Assembly: GCA_018304385.1 (NCBI GenBank)
Contig: JAGVWJ010000012.1
Location: forward strand, 1-52,274
Direction: 5' to 3'
Source: Microcaldota archaeon
Lineage (GTDB): Archaea > Micrarchaeota > Micrarchaeia > Anstonellales > Bilamarchaeaceae
Length of the DNA stretch: 52,274 bases
Within the stretch, counting starts at the first letter, position 1, and every line of letters starts with the position of its first letter. Made by a program: the position numbers and the translations under genes. Below, piece by piece: positions 38,082-48,929 of the stretch. The notes below the pieces were generated by a model. That model saw only the letters and a list, made by a program, of their open reading frames with translations. It made no database searches and was not told the origin of the DNA.

Positions 38082-39305
38082 ATGATGCATATGAATATTG
38101 ATGCTATAAGAAAAATAGATTACTGGATTGGAATACCAATATGCTTCTTTTTATCGATTATAAATAATTTTAGTAAGCTTTTTAGAAATAAAAAAAACAT
38201 GGATAACCAAAAGAAGTTTTTGTTTATTCAACTATCAGAAATGGGAAGCACCGTTATTGCTTATTCTGCTATGGAATATATTAAGAAAAAATATCAAAAG
38301 GCGCAACTGTATTTCTTAATATTCAAAAGAAACAAAGAAGGGATAGATATTTTAAATATAATAAACCCAAAGAACGTTATAACAATAAGAGACACCTCTT
38401 TCATAGAATTAACTATTGACACATTATTTGCTATCTGGAGGTTGAGATGCGAACGAATTGATGTTTCATTTGATTTGGAATTGTTCTCTAGATATTCTGC
38501 AATATTGAACTATTTGATAGGTGCTAAAACCAGGGTTGGATTTTATAAATTCGCAGCAGAGGGACTTTATCGTGGTAATCTACAAACCCACAATGTGACC
38601 TATAATAATTACTATCATATGAGCCAAAATTTTATGGCACTGGTTAAGGCATTAGAAGGCCCGGATGAAATACCTCTCCTAAAACAAACCATTGACAAAA
38701 TCAAAGTTCCAAAAATAATCAGTAAAAAATCTGATAAAGAACTTATGTGGAAGAGACTAAGATTACTAAAGCCGTCAATTAACAAAAAAAACAGGATAAT
38801 ATTGCTAAACCCAGGCACAAGCAAACTACTCCCATTAAGAAAATGGCCTATAAGTTATTATGCCAAATTAGCAAAAAATTTACTGATGGACAAGGATACA
38901 AACATCATAGTAACTGGGCTTATAGAAGATAAAATTTATGCTGACTATATACGCAATTTCACTGGTGACAGGTGTATTGACTTTACCGGGAAGACCAAAA
39001 CATTGAAGGAGTTAATTGACTTATACAATGTTGCAGATATCCTGATAACCAATGATTCCGGCCCTGCGCATTTCTCTGCGCTAACCCCAATCAAAACAAT
39101 TGTATTTTATGGCCCGGAAACACCTGTCTTATATTCCCCATTAGGCAATAACTACACTACCTTGTACTCGAAATTTGCTTGTTCGCCTTGTGTATCGGCA
39201 TATAATCATAGAAAGAGTCCCTGCACAAATAACAGGTGCCTGCAGGCAATAAAACCAGAGGCTGTTATTAAATTAGTACAAAATAATTTTAAACAAAATC
39301 TTTAG
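38082..39305 (+). CDS. Glycosyltransferase family 9 (heptosyltransferase-like)
   Basis: LLNPGTSKLLPLRKWPISYYAKLAKNLL; TNDSGPAHFSALTPIKTIVFYGPETPVLYSPLG. Confidence 0.85.
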   Translation: MMHMNIDAIRKIDYWIGIPICFFLSIINNFSKLFRNKKNMDNQKKFLFIQLSEMGSTVIAYSAMEYIKKKYQKAQLYFLIFKRNKEGIDILNIINPKNVITIRDTSFIELTIDTLFAIWRLRCERIDVSFDLELFSRYSAILNYLIGAKTRVGFYKFAAEGLYRGNLQTHNVTYNNYYHMSQNFMALVKALEGPDEIPLLKQTIDKIKVPKIISKKSDKELMWKRLRLLKPSINKKNRIILLNPGTSKLLPLRKWPISYYAKLAKNLLMDKDTNIIVTGLIEDKIYADYIRNFTGDRCIDFTGKTKTLKELIDLYNVADILITNDSGPAHFSALTPIKTIVFYGPETPVLYSPLGNNYTTLYSKFACSPCVSAYNHRKSPCTNNRCLQAIKPEAVIKLVQNNFKQNL

Positions 39306-41628
39306 GATAAAAAATTAAGAATATCATTCCGCTAATACTAATAAGAAACAAGCTTTTTTCCCATAAAGGCAATTCATATCTCAAAAGTATATCATTTCCA
39401 TTTTTATTTTCAACTATCATAAGGCCAACATCTGATTCTACTACTGGCACTTGGCCAAATCCATTTTGATATGCGTGCCAATTTGGAAAATATTCTTCTT
39501 TCACAAATAGATACTTTGATCTAGGATTTTTTATCAGAATTTCTTGGGGGTTGGGCCTCACGTAATCTAGTTTCTTCGCCACCCTCCAGTCATAATTTTG
39601 TTCTGTAGGTACAAAGTCAAACCCATCTATAAAACTATTTTCTAAAGATATAACAAACGCGCAATTACTCACCTGTATTGCCTCTTTAAATCTACATTCC
39701 TTGCAAATATCAACCCTATCTAAAAAATTCATACCTCCATCGTTGCAGGTATCAACAAAGATCCTGGTAACATCGGTCATTTTAAACAGTTTAAATGCCT
39801 CTTGCATGGTTGTCTTATTGGGCAACCCCCAATCATTACCATATATATCAGTTAATCTGTTAAGATATATGTCCGTATGCTGGCCTTGCACAAAACCAAG
39901 TCCATTAGTCGAAATACCGGAAATTGCAAGCAAAGGATGTAAAGTAGTCCCGTAGGTTCCATATGTTATTACCCTTCCCTCAAACCTACCAAAAACTTTC
40001 TTCAGATAATCGATACTGTCTATTAAGCCCTTATCTGTAACATACCTGATCGTTTTTTCATGCGTGATAAAGAGATAATGCAGGATAAAAATAACTAGTA
40101 TTAGCAGCACCATAAATTTACCAACCAAGTTAGGGTTAGATGAAATCTTATCAAAAAAATTAACTATAATGATAGCATAAAAAAATGCAAAGAAAGGCAT
40201 CATCCTGTCTATGCCAATTATTGTCTTAGATATAGTATCGCTGATGTTTGCACCTAAGAATATAACCAACCAGGTCAAAATAAAGATGAATGTAAAGGTA
40301 TGAAGTTCGTTTCTCTTATTTTTTACCGCCTCACGACCCAGAATAATCAACCCAAGGGTTACAAAAATACCATAAAATAAACCAACGTTCAAGTTATTCG
40401 ACCCTGTGAATTTTATTTCCGGTTCGCTGAAAAGCGGAAGTAGCAGCAGATTGATCGCGTCAACGCTGCCTAATTCAAATGTTATTTTTGATATGTGACC
40501 GGAATAGATCACGATTGGAACAACGAAAAAAGCGACAAGGAAAAAAAATATAAACACCACTTTCATTGGAAATTTCAACGCTCCGAACAGCGCGCCAATG
40601 CCAGTAACGCTTTTGCTTTTAAAGGAATAAACAAGCCATGATAGCATAAGAAAGGACAATAGAACTAGACCGACACTGGGGTGGGACAAAAATGCGTAAG
40701 CAATCAGCAGCGCGATTGGCAGCAGATACTTATTATCATGCACCTGGTAGGTCCTTATTATAAAGTATAATGCAACAGACATGGCAGCAAATGCAGAGAA
40801 CAACTTATAATTGCCAACATACGCGGAATTCAATGTTAGTACCGGGTTTATTATAAATATAATGGTGGATATAAATGATAAATAGGGATCTTTTAGTATG
40901 GCCTTGTTCAACAAAAATACGCCAAGGGCCATTAATATTATAAAAAACAGAAAAATAAGGTTAAAGGCGTTTCTTAAATCTCCATGGGATATTAGCTGGT
41001 ATGTTCCCCCAAAAATAAATGATTGCGGAGGGTCAAATGTAAACATAGGGTAGCCAAGCTGTTCCTTGTCGTACCAGCTAAAAATTATTTCATAATATTC
41101 TAAAGAAGTTTTAACGAAATGAATCCTGGCTAAATACGACATGGCATCTGTTTTCTGGATGTATGTTGTACTTAAAAATCCCTGATAAGCATATAGGGAA
41201 ACTATCAGGATTAGCAAAACAAACATAAGATTCCTGTTTGCCAGAGGTTCTAAATTAATTAGACGATTAAGGTCTGATTTTATTTTTTCTCTATAGAAGA
41301 TAAATGCAAATAGTGTTGGAAAAATTAAAAGCAGAAGATAGATAAAAGGCAATGGTAAGGGAAGACCGAAAACCGACAATAAATAAAGAACATTGGTAAA
41401 GAGTGCTGCCAACGGAAGAGAAAGTAGCATGCGCTCTAATAAACCAAGATTCCATTTATAAGTCAAAAGAAAGTAAGGGAGCAGAAAAATTACCAACCAC
41501 GCAACTTCATAAAAAAAGTCCATTATAAAGAATAGAATAATCAGAATAAGTAGTACGTTCATTAACCCTAAATTCTTATTTATAAAAACGGCAAAATTTT
41601 CAAACATAAGAATCGTTTCAATTAACAT
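39289..41628 (-). CDS. Large multi-pass membrane protein, GT-C/YfhO-like or PTPS-related
   Basis: Many hydrophobic segments; C-terminal EEYFPNWHAYQNGFGQVPVVESDVGLMIVENKNGNDILLRYELP is YfhO-like. Confidence 0.65.
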   Translation of the reverse strand: MLIETILMFENFAVFINKNLGLMNVLLILIILFFIMDFFYEVAWLVIFLLPYFLLTYKWNLGLLERMLLSLPLAALFTNVLYLLSVFGLPLPLPFIYLLLLIFPTLFAFIFYREKIKSDLNRLINLEPLANRNLMFVLLILIVSLYAYQGFLSTTYIQKTDAMSYLARIHFVKTSLEYYEIIFSWYDKEQLGYPMFTFDPPQSFIFGGTYQLISHGDLRNAFNLIFLFFIILMALGVFLLNKAILKDPYLSFISTIIFIINPVLTLNSAYVGNYKLFSAFAAMSVALYFIIRTYQVHDNKYLLPIALLIAYAFLSHPSVGLVLLSFLMLSWLVYSFKSKSVTGIGALFGALKFPMKVVFIFFFLVAFFVVPIVIYSGHISKITFELGSVDAINLLLLPLFSEPEIKFTGSNNLNVGLFYGIFVTLGLIILGREAVKNKRNELHTFTFIFILTWLVIFLGANISDTISKTIIGIDRMMPFFAFFYAIIIVNFFDKISSNPNLVGKFMVLLILVIFILHYLFITHEKTIRYVTDKGLIDSIDYLKKVFGRFEGRVITYGTYGTTLHPLLAISGISTNGLGFVQGQHTDIYLNRLTDIYGNDWGLPNKTTMQEAFKLFKMTDVTRIFVDTCNDGGMNFLDRVDICKECRFKEAIQVSNCAFVISLENSFIDGFDFVPTEQNYDWRVAKKLDYVRPNPQEILIKNPRSKYLFVKEEYFPNWHAYQNGFGQVPVVESDVGLMIVENKNGNDILLRYELPLWEKSLFLISISGMIFLIFYPKDFV

Positions 41629-43546
41629 TTACTTCATAAATGATCGCACATTCACCCAAGCATGCAATCTGTTCGCCTTGCTGTTGAATACCAATAAACT
41701 TTACTGGTTTTAAGTATTTATTGAGACCTACATCCCAAGGATAAAGAATATTCGAACCTTCAACAGTTATTGCACCTGTAACCAACATATCATATTTTGG
41801 ATAAACATCTAATGTATACGGATCCAAAGAAGTATGCATTTCAACGTATCTAACTCCATTTTTATCCAGATAACTACGATAATCTGGTTTATCTTTAACC
41901 ATAAGAGGGTCAAAGAATCTAGCAATTTGGTTATTTTGAACTATAAACTCGTGCCCAAACCAATCATTTGTCCATAATAGATATTTTACATTGTATTTTC
42001 TAAGAAGCTCTTTTCTTACAGCATCATTTTTTCCATAAAGCATGACCGCTGCATCTAATGCACGCTGATTCATATCTGAATAGACTGGTGCATGCGTTCT
42101 CCTGTATGTAACTACTTTTCTACCACTGAGCGCATTCAGCATAAACCCCCCTTCATTGGTTGTAAGGAAAACATCGCTTAGGCTAGTATCTGATAAAATC
42201 CAGGATTTTATCTCTTTATGCATTGAGGATAGATCGCTTCGACCAGCAGAAACCCAATTACCTGGGCCATTAGCACCACCTTTATTCTTTTCAAGATCTG
42301 CAAAATGATTATAGAAAAATGCAATTGCAAGCAAAACTAATAATAACTCGGTTATTGCAATACCTTTTTCACTAGAACCGATCTTTATCAAGTTATCTAA
42401 CTTTATCCTCTCTTTGATAAAAATTAAAGCAAATAATATTTCTATAGGCTCGAGCGGAAATTGCATCATTTGGAATAAATGCCCTGGTGCGAGGTGCGTA
42501 TGTAAAAGATTAAATAAAATCAAATGATGAGATAAACCAATCAATGCAGCTACTAAAACAAGAAAAACAAAACGATAAAAGAGATTAATATTACGATTCA
42601 ATACGATGGCTATGGCACCAATTAACTCCAGAATTGAAATCATGGAAGAAACAACATTCTCTAGTTTATCAAAATTTATTGCAAAAAAAGTACCACGTAA
42701 TTCATCTGTTATTGACTTTATCTGTAAATCAAATTTCGTATAATCTGGCCAACCATATATTTGTAGATCATTGGGCGTTGCACCTTTGTAAACAAAAAGT
42801 GGTGCATACCAATAGACTAAAGACAAAAGAAAACCTAAGGCAAAAACCTTTACAAATGGTATTATTTCTTTTATAAAATCCGAAGAACGAATGAAAGCGA
42901 AACTTTTCGATTTCTTATAATTTTTATATGTTAGATCCAGCATTATAACGCCAAACAAAATAATACTTGCAAAAAATAGCTGCGTACTTGATAAATGCGC
43001 GAGCGCTATAGCAATTGCTAAAAATATAAAACGATTTTGAGTTTGTTTTTCCAGAAACAAAAACCATGCAAGAATCATTAAAGGCGAAGTAACGAAAAAT
43101 GCGAATAATGTATATTTGTATATCGGATAGGCAGAAAGGAAAATTAGAATGACTGATAGGATTAACAATCTGTTTTCAGTAAAGCGAGTAATAGTTAAAT
43201 AAACAATGATTGCACTAACGAAAATTAATGGAAGTGACGAATATATAATTCCAAACAACGGATCCACGCCCGTAATTTTCGAAAGAATTACAACATATGA
43301 ATGATAAAGCCAGGGAGCCCATTGGATCTCTCCGAGCATTTGCCCATTTTCAAAAATAGATCCGCCATAATAAATATGATAAATGCTCCCTAAGTGATTA
43401 TAATAATCGCCTCCATAAAGCGGACTTGGTAGTTGCTTAAACTGACTTAAAAAATTATAGTTGACAAGAGCAACAACTAGCGCTAAAAGAAGTACATACT
43501 TAAAAGTATCCGAACTTAACTCGCGTTTAATAAAATTTTTTACCAT
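41618..43546 (-). CDS. Large multi-pass membrane protein, GT-C-like
   Basis: Repeated hydrophobic helices; early luminal loop LYGGDYYNHLGSIYHIYY with acidic residues; soluble C-terminal region. Confidence 0.55.
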   Translation of the reverse strand: MVKNFIKRELSSDTFKYVLLLALVVALVNYNFLSQFKQLPSPLYGGDYYNHLGSIYHIYYGGSIFENGQMLGEIQWAPWLYHSYVVILSKITGVDPLFGIIYSSLPLIFVSAIIVYLTITRFTENRLLILSVILIFLSAYPIYKYTLFAFFVTSPLMILAWFLFLEKQTQNRFIFLAIAIALAHLSSTQLFFASIILFGVIMLDLTYKNYKKSKSFAFIRSSDFIKEIIPFVKVFALGFLLSLVYWYAPLFVYKGATPNDLQIYGWPDYTKFDLQIKSITDELRGTFFAINFDKLENVVSSMISILELIGAIAIVLNRNINLFYRFVFLVLVAALIGLSHHLILFNLLHTHLAPGHLFQMMQFPLEPIEILFALIFIKERIKLDNLIKIGSSEKGIAITELLLVLLAIAFFYNHFADLEKNKGGANGPGNWVSAGRSDLSSMHKEIKSWILSDTSLSDVFLTTNEGGFMLNALSGRKVVTYRRTHAPVYSDMNQRALDAAVMLYGKNDAVRKELLRKYNVKYLLWTNDWFGHEFIVQNNQIARFFDPLMVKDKPDYRSYLDKNGVRYVEMHTSLDPYTLDVYPKYDMLVTGAITVEGSNILYPWDVGLNKYLKPVKFIGIQQQGEQIACLGECAIIYEVNVN

Positions 43547-43550
43547 GATT

Positions 43551-44456
43551 TCACTTACTCAAAAGCGCAGCGGCCAGTAAAGGAATCATTAACTCATGCC
43601 TACCAATTAGATAATAACCTTTTCCTATCCCTTTTGTTGGTCGTTCAACAACATTGCGCAGTGGGCGATACTGATAGTTATAATCAAGAACAACTGTTAT
43701 AAAATCCTTTAACTTTTTGCCTTGATGAAATTTAGAAATTTCATCAATTGTGTCGGCGTTTTTTTGCCCTGCCGACACAGCTTGGTTCTGGCTTATTGCA
43801 ATTGCCTTTAGAAATATCTCAGGCAAAAGAACGTTTGAACCAGCATTAATATAGGCGCCACCACTAATCTCACTTACCTCATTACAAAATAATTTGAAAT
43901 CATCATATGTTGCTTTGCCTGTTGCTTCACCACTCATAGATGGATGCATATGCACTATGTCAGTTCCAAGCGCAACATGAACAGTAACTGGAATGTTAAG
44001 CCTTGCTGCTGCACAAAGTATGCTGTATTTCGCATATTTTGGTTTTGTTTCCTCTAAAAGGCGCTTTAAGCCTGCACCAAAACCAACGTTCGCATCTGCC
44101 GCAATCTTTGCAGCCTTATTAATAAATTCTGCTGTTTCTTTTGCAACACCAAATTCGCCTTCATGCAAGCTTTCACCAACATCTTCTGAGCTTTTACCTG
44201 CTAAAGCGAATTCAACATCATGTATTGCGCTAGCGCCATTTACGGCGATAGACGTAATAAAACCATTTTCCATTAACTGAATTAAAAGTGGATTTAAACC
44301 AAATTTTATTACATGAGCGCCAATACCCCAGATAATCTTCCTTTTAGCTGCTTTTGCAGCCTTTAAATGGCTTATAATTGCCTTAAAATCACTACCGCTA
44401 TAGATATTAGGAATACTAGCTAATTCCACTAAATGGCGCTGCAAAATCTTTAACAT
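43551..44456 (-). CDS. Conserved Rossmann-like protein, tentatively deoxyhypusine synthase-superfamily-like, in heptose gene context
   Basis: WGIGAHVIKFGLNPLLIQLMENGFITSIAVNGASAIHDVEFALAGKSSEDV; family call from memory only. Confidence 0.45.
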   Translation of the reverse strand: MLKILQRHLVELASIPNIYSGSDFKAIISHLKAAKAAKRKIIWGIGAHVIKFGLNPLLIQLMENGFITSIAVNGASAIHDVEFALAGKSSEDVGESLHEGEFGVAKETAEFINKAAKIAADANVGFGAGLKRLLEETKPKYAKYSILCAAARLNIPVTVHVALGTDIVHMHPSMSGEATGKATYDDFKLFCNEVSEISGGAYINAGSNVLLPEIFLKAIAISQNQAVSAGQKNADTIDEISKFHQGKKLKDFITVVLDYNYQYRPLRNVVERPTKGIGKGYYLIGRHELMIPLLAAALLSK

Positions 44457-44549
44457 TGCTTAGGCTTGACCGATCATAAAGCGAATATGTTTTGATCTTT
44501 GAGAAATCAACTGACATAGAAACACCAAAAATAACAATATAAAATACTA

Positions 44550-45773
44550 ATGCTTAAAATAGTTAGGATAGACAAATTTATATTAATAGGCTTTATGGGG
44601 AGTAAAATGAATTCTAAAACCGTATCACGGAGAAGAGTAGACAGCGTTAGCCTAATCCGTATTATGGACAAGGGCGCAGGAAGCTTATTGTGTCATATGC
44701 TGGGTATTCTGGGCAAGAAAAGAGAGATACCAAAGGAGATAAAGAAAATAGCACTAATCAAGTTCTTTGGATTTGGGAACGTAATAATGATATCTCCATT
44801 TTTTAAGCTATTAAAGCAGATATTTCCGAATGCTAAGCTGATTTTGCTAACGCTAACTGGGAATAAAAAATTAGCCAGCTTTTACAAAACAATAGACAAA
44901 GTAATTGATATAAATCTCTCAAATCCAGTTCTTATCCCATCTAAAATCCTAAATGCAATAGATAAATTAAGAAATGAAGATATTGATGTGATTATTGATT
45001 TTGAACAGTATTCACGAACTTCTGCTATTATATCTTTTTTATCTAATGCGCGTTTTGGCGTTGGTTTTTCTTTAGATAAGAATCCTAGATGTTTATTGTA
45101 TGATAAAACAATTGAATGTAATGAAAATAAACATATGATTAAGCAGTTTCACAAACTAGTATCAATAATTACTACTAAGCGAAATGAGGATATTGAATTA
45201 GAGAAAATTGAATATACAAACAACGATATTAAATTTGTGGATAATTTAATTAACGGAGTTATGAGAAAAATTGTTGTATTGCACGTTGGTAATGGACCAA
45301 ATGCACCTGAAAAACGTTGGCCAACTGAAAGATTTGTTGAACTTGCGAAGCGATTGGATGATAGAAAACTGAGGATCGCAATAATCGGATCTGACCAGGA
45401 TAAAAAAGAAGTTGAAATATTTAAAAGCAAGTTCAATAGTGAGTATATAGATGTCTATAATAGATTAACAATACCACAACTCGCATATTTTTTAACTAAA
45501 GCAAATGTATTTGTTTCTGCAGATACTGGGCCTGCGCATCTTGCAGCTTCGGTTGATGTACCTTCAGTAGTTTTATATGGACCAAGCACTCCTACTATAT
45601 ATGGTTCATGGGGAAAAAACGTACACCACTTATATACAAATCTGTGGTGCAGCCCTTGTGGTACCAATAAAAACTCTCACGAATATATATGTATAAATAG
45701 GATTTATCAAAAGTGTATGCTAGATATAAGTGTAAATAAAGTAGAGAAAATGGTATTGGAGATAATGAAATGA
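44550..45773 (+). CDS. Glycosyltransferase family 9 (heptosyltransferase-like); true start may be 44595 or 44607
   Basis: [60 protein letters not shown]. Confidence 0.87.
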   Translation: MLKIVRIDKFILIGFMGSKMNSKTVSRRRVDSVSLIRIMDKGAGSLLCHMLGILGKKREIPKEIKKIALIKFFGFGNVIMISPFFKLLKQIFPNAKLILLTLTGNKKLASFYKTIDKVIDINLSNPVLIPSKILNAIDKLRNEDIDVIIDFEQYSRTSAIISFLSNARFGVGFSLDKNPRCLLYDKTIECNENKHMIKQFHKLVSIITTKRNEDIELEKIEYTNNDIKFVDNLINGVMRKIVVLHVGNGPNAPEKRWPTERFVELAKRLDDRKLRIAIIGSDQDKKEVEIFKSKFNSEYIDVYNRLTIPQLAYFLTKANVFVSADTGPAHLAASVDVPSVVLYGPSTPTIYGSWGKNVHHLYTNLWCSPCGTNKNSHEYICINRIYQKCMLDISVNKVEKMVLEIMK

Positions 45774-46327
45774 CAAATATGAAACAACGAATAAACGAAC
45801 ATATTGAAACGTGCAAAAAAATAACAGATAGCGAAAGCGATATTATCAAAGCAGCAGAAATAATAACGAACGCATATATAAAAGGCGGGAAACTTTTGAT
45901 ATGTGGAAATGGTGGAAGCGCTGCAGATGCGCAACATTTTGCTGGTGAACTTGTAGGCAAATTTATGAAAGAACGAAAGGCATTGCCAGCAATTGCAATA
46001 ACAACAAATACTTCTAATATGACTGCAATAGGGAATGATTATGAATTTGAAAAAATATTTGAACGCGAAGTTGAGGCACTTGGAAAAAAAGGAGATGTTT
46101 TATTTACAATTAGTACAAGCGGAAATTCTGAAAACGTAATAAGAGCTGTTAAAAAAGCAAATGAAATCGGTATGAACGCTATCGCGCTTTTAGGAAAAGG
46201 CGGCGGAAAATTAAAAGGATTATGTAACTGCGAAATAATTGTTCCTTCAAATGACACGCAGCGCGTGCAGGAGGCACACATAATGATTATTCATTTAATA
46301 TGCGAACTTATTGAGGCGGATTTATGA
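45770..46327 (+). CDS. gmhA: Phosphoheptose (sedoheptulose 7-phosphate) isomerase
   Basis: [71 protein letters not shown]. Confidence 0.92.
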   Translation: MTNMKQRINEHIETCKKITDSESDIIKAAEIITNAYIKGGKLLICGNGGSAADAQHFAGELVGKFMKERKALPAIAITTNTSNMTAIGNDYEFEKIFEREVEALGKKGDVLFTISTSGNSENVIRAVKKANEIGMNAIALLGKGGGKLKGLCNCEIIVPSNDTQRVQEAHIMIIHLICELIEADL

Positions 46328-47271
46328 AAATAAAATTCAAAAACTCGAACATTTTGCTAATTGGAGATATAATAATCGATCATTATATTTATGGAACAGT
46401 TGACAGGATCTGCCCTGAAGCACCAGTGCCAGTACTTAATTGCAAATCAGAAGAAATGTTTCTTGGTGGGGCAGGCATTGTTTTAACGAATTTATTACAT
46501 CTTGGCGCTAAAACAAATTTGGTTTCAGTTGCCGGTGATGATGAAGAGGCTGAAAAACTCGAGAAATTATTTAAAAGTGCCGGTGCCTCATTCCAGAACG
46601 TAGCAATAGAAAATGGGAGAAAAACAACAATTAAAACTAGATGCGTTGCAACATCCCCATTCTGGCAGATGTTAATGCGATTTGATAAGGAGGTCGTATA
46701 CCCTATATCAAATACAACAGAACAGGAAATTATCTTAAAATTAGACACTTTATTAAAAAATGCGGATTTAGTTGTAATATCTGATTACAAAAAAGGATTG
46801 CTTACGCCGACATTGCGCGAAGCGATAATTACTAAGGCAAAAAGCAACAATAGAAAAATAATCGTAGACAGTAAAGGTTTCGTATCGGATTATAAAGGTG
46901 CAGATATTATCGCGCCAAATAGAGTAGAATTGTGTGAACATTTTGGCGCAGCTCCAACTAATGATGATGGAATTATTAGGCAGTTTGCTCAAAAACTTGC
47001 TAGGCAAATGAATTGTAAATTAGTTGTAAAACGCTCGGAAAAAGGAATATTATGGATAGATAATGGCAAGGAAGGAAACGTTCCGAGTGTTGCGAAGAAA
47101 ATAGTTAATGTATCTGGTGCAGGCGACGTCTTTATTGCTTCGTTAGCATTGGCAACAGCTTCGGACTATACGCTTGAGGATGCTGTTAAAATAGCTAACT
47201 TTGCCGCTGGTATTGCTATTGGAAGAACAAGACCACATGTTACATTAGAGGACTTTAAGAATTTTGAATGA
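46324..47271 (+). CDS. PfkB-family D-glycero-beta-D-manno-heptose 7-phosphate kinase (HldE N-domain/HldA-like)
   Basis: [69 protein letters not shown]. Confidence 0.9.
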   Translation: MKIKFKNSNILLIGDIIIDHYIYGTVDRICPEAPVPVLNCKSEEMFLGGAGIVLTNLLHLGAKTNLVSVAGDDEEAEKLEKLFKSAGASFQNVAIENGRKTTIKTRCVATSPFWQMLMRFDKEVVYPISNTTEQEIILKLDTLLKNADLVVISDYKKGLLTPTLREAIITKAKSNNRKIIVDSKGFVSDYKGADIIAPNRVELCEHFGAAPTNDDGIIRQFAQKLARQMNCKLVVKRSEKGILWIDNGKEGNVPSVAKKIVNVSGAGDVFIASLALATASDYTLEDAVKIANFAAGIAIGRTRPHVTLEDFKNFE

Positions 47272-47279
47272 GGATTTGA

Positions 47280-48272
47280 ATGAAACGCGCAGTATTTTTA
47301 GATAGAGACGGCGTAATTGTAAAAGACACGGGATACACACATAAAATAGAGGATTTAGAAATAATAGATGGTGCAGCAGAAGCAATTAAAACTTTTAATA
47401 AAGCAGACTTCTTGGTAATTATCATTTCAAATCAATCTGGCATAGCAAGAGGATTATATAGAGAAGAGAATTTGGAAATATTTAACCAAGAAATGATAAA
47501 AAGACTAAAAGTATTGGGAGCCAAAATTGATAGCATTTATTTCTGTCCCCACCATCCAACAGAAGCAAATGTAGAGAGATATAACCGTGTTTGCGAATGT
47601 AGAAAACCTGCACCTGGCATGATATTGAAAGCGTCCAAAGAACATAACATTGATTTAAAACATTCTTGGATGATTGGCGATCGAGAAAGCGATATTAAAG
47701 CAGGGAAAACTGCAGGATGTAAAACGATATTAATAGGTAGAGATGCTAAGAACTTAAATGAGGCGGCTAAAATGATAAATGAAAGTTGTAGCCCGGTGCT
47801 AAATAGAAAAATAAGGGATAAGTATAATATTATGGAATTGGTTCAAGAACTCAGAAAAAACGGGAAAAAAATAGTATTTACAAATGGATGTTTTGACATA
47901 CTTCACTATGGCCACGTTTATTATCTAAGCGAAGCTAAAAAACTCGGAGATGTGCTGATAGTTGGACTTAACTCCGACAACTCAATAAAGAAAATTAAGG
48001 GCAAAACAAGGCCAATAAATGGTGAAGCTGTAAGATTGGCGGTAATAATAGCACTTGAAGCAGTTGATTACGCCATAGTTTTTAACGAGGAAACACCACT
48101 AAATCTTATTGAGATGATCAAACCTAATACCCATGTTAAAGGTGGTGACTGGAAAGACAAAAAGATTCCTGAAAAAAAAGCAGTAGAGAAAAACGGTGGA
48201 AGAATAGAGTTTATTGATTATTTAAACGGATACTCCACAACAAGCATAATAGAAAAAATAAAAAAAGGTTAA
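47280..48272 (+). CDS. GmhB (heptose bisphosphate phosphatase, HAD) fused to HldE2/HldC-like heptose 1-phosphate nucleotidyltransferase
   Basis: N-term RAVFLDRDGVIVKDTGYTHKIEDLEIIDG...CPHHP...CECRKPAPGMI; C-term KIVFTNGCFDILHYGHVYYLSEAKKLGDVLIVGLNSDNSIKKIKGKTRPIN...VKGGDW. Confidence 0.92.
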   Translation: MKRAVFLDRDGVIVKDTGYTHKIEDLEIIDGAAEAIKTFNKADFLVIIISNQSGIARGLYREENLEIFNQEMIKRLKVLGAKIDSIYFCPHHPTEANVERYNRVCECRKPAPGMILKASKEHNIDLKHSWMIGDRESDIKAGKTAGCKTILIGRDAKNLNEAAKMINESCSPVLNRKIRDKYNIMELVQELRKNGKKIVFTNGCFDILHYGHVYYLSEAKKLGDVLIVGLNSDNSIKKIKGKTRPINGEAVRLAVIIALEAVDYAIVFNEETPLNLIEMIKPNTHVKGGDWKDKKIPEKKAVEKNGGRIEFIDYLNGYSTTSIIEKIKKG

Positions 48273-48275
48273 TTT

Positions 48276-48929
48276 ATGGGTGTAACTATTCTCCTCCCAA
48301 CATATAATGAAGAAGAAAATATAGCAAAGATGATAGATAGCATTAGAAGTATCTCTAAAAAATACAAGATTACTGTGGTAGACAGCAACTCAACAGATAA
48401 TACACAAAAAATCGCAAAGTTAATGGGTGCACAAGTAATAGCAATAAATAAAAGAGGAAAGGGACTCGCAGTAAAACACGCATTGCAAAGGATAACTGAG
48501 GATTACTTAATCATAATGGATTCTGACCTTACTTACCCTGTTAAAAAAATTCCGCAATTTTTAGAATTACTAAAGAATTTTGATGTTGCTATTGGCTCAA
48601 GATTTAGAGGTAACATTGAAAATGGAGCTATGACTCCGATTAATAAATTTGGAAATATCTTCCTTACTATGCTGGCCAGTTTGACTTATGGCAAGAATAT
48701 AAGTGATGTGTGCTCTGGTATGTGGGGTTTTACGAAAAAGGCATACAAAAAAATAAGTATAAATGCACCTCATTTTGAATTAGAGGTTAATCTTTTTGTA
48801 CAATGTGTTAAAAATGGTTTACGATTTTGTGAAATCCCCATTGAATACAAAAAAAGAGGGGGCAAGACAAAACTAAGGGTAAGCGATGGGCTTAGGATTG
48901 CTGGCTATTTAGTTAGAAGGAGGTTTTAG
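48276..48929 (+). CDS. Family 2 glycosyltransferase, dolichol-phosphate sugar transferase-like (DPM1/AglJ-like)
   Basis: VTILLPTYNEEENIAKMIDSIRSISKKYKITVVDSNSTDNT; MDSDLTYPVKKIPQFLELL; GSRFRG. Confidence 0.87.
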   Translation: MGVTILLPTYNEEENIAKMIDSIRSISKKYKITVVDSNSTDNTQKIAKLMGAQVIAINKRGKGLAVKHALQRITEDYLIIMDSDLTYPVKKIPQFLELLKNFDVAIGSRFRGNIENGAMTPINKFGNIFLTMLASLTYGKNISDVCSGMWGFTKKAYKKISINAPHFELEVNLFVQCVKNGLRFCEIPIEYKKRGGKTKLRVSDGLRIAGYLVRRRF

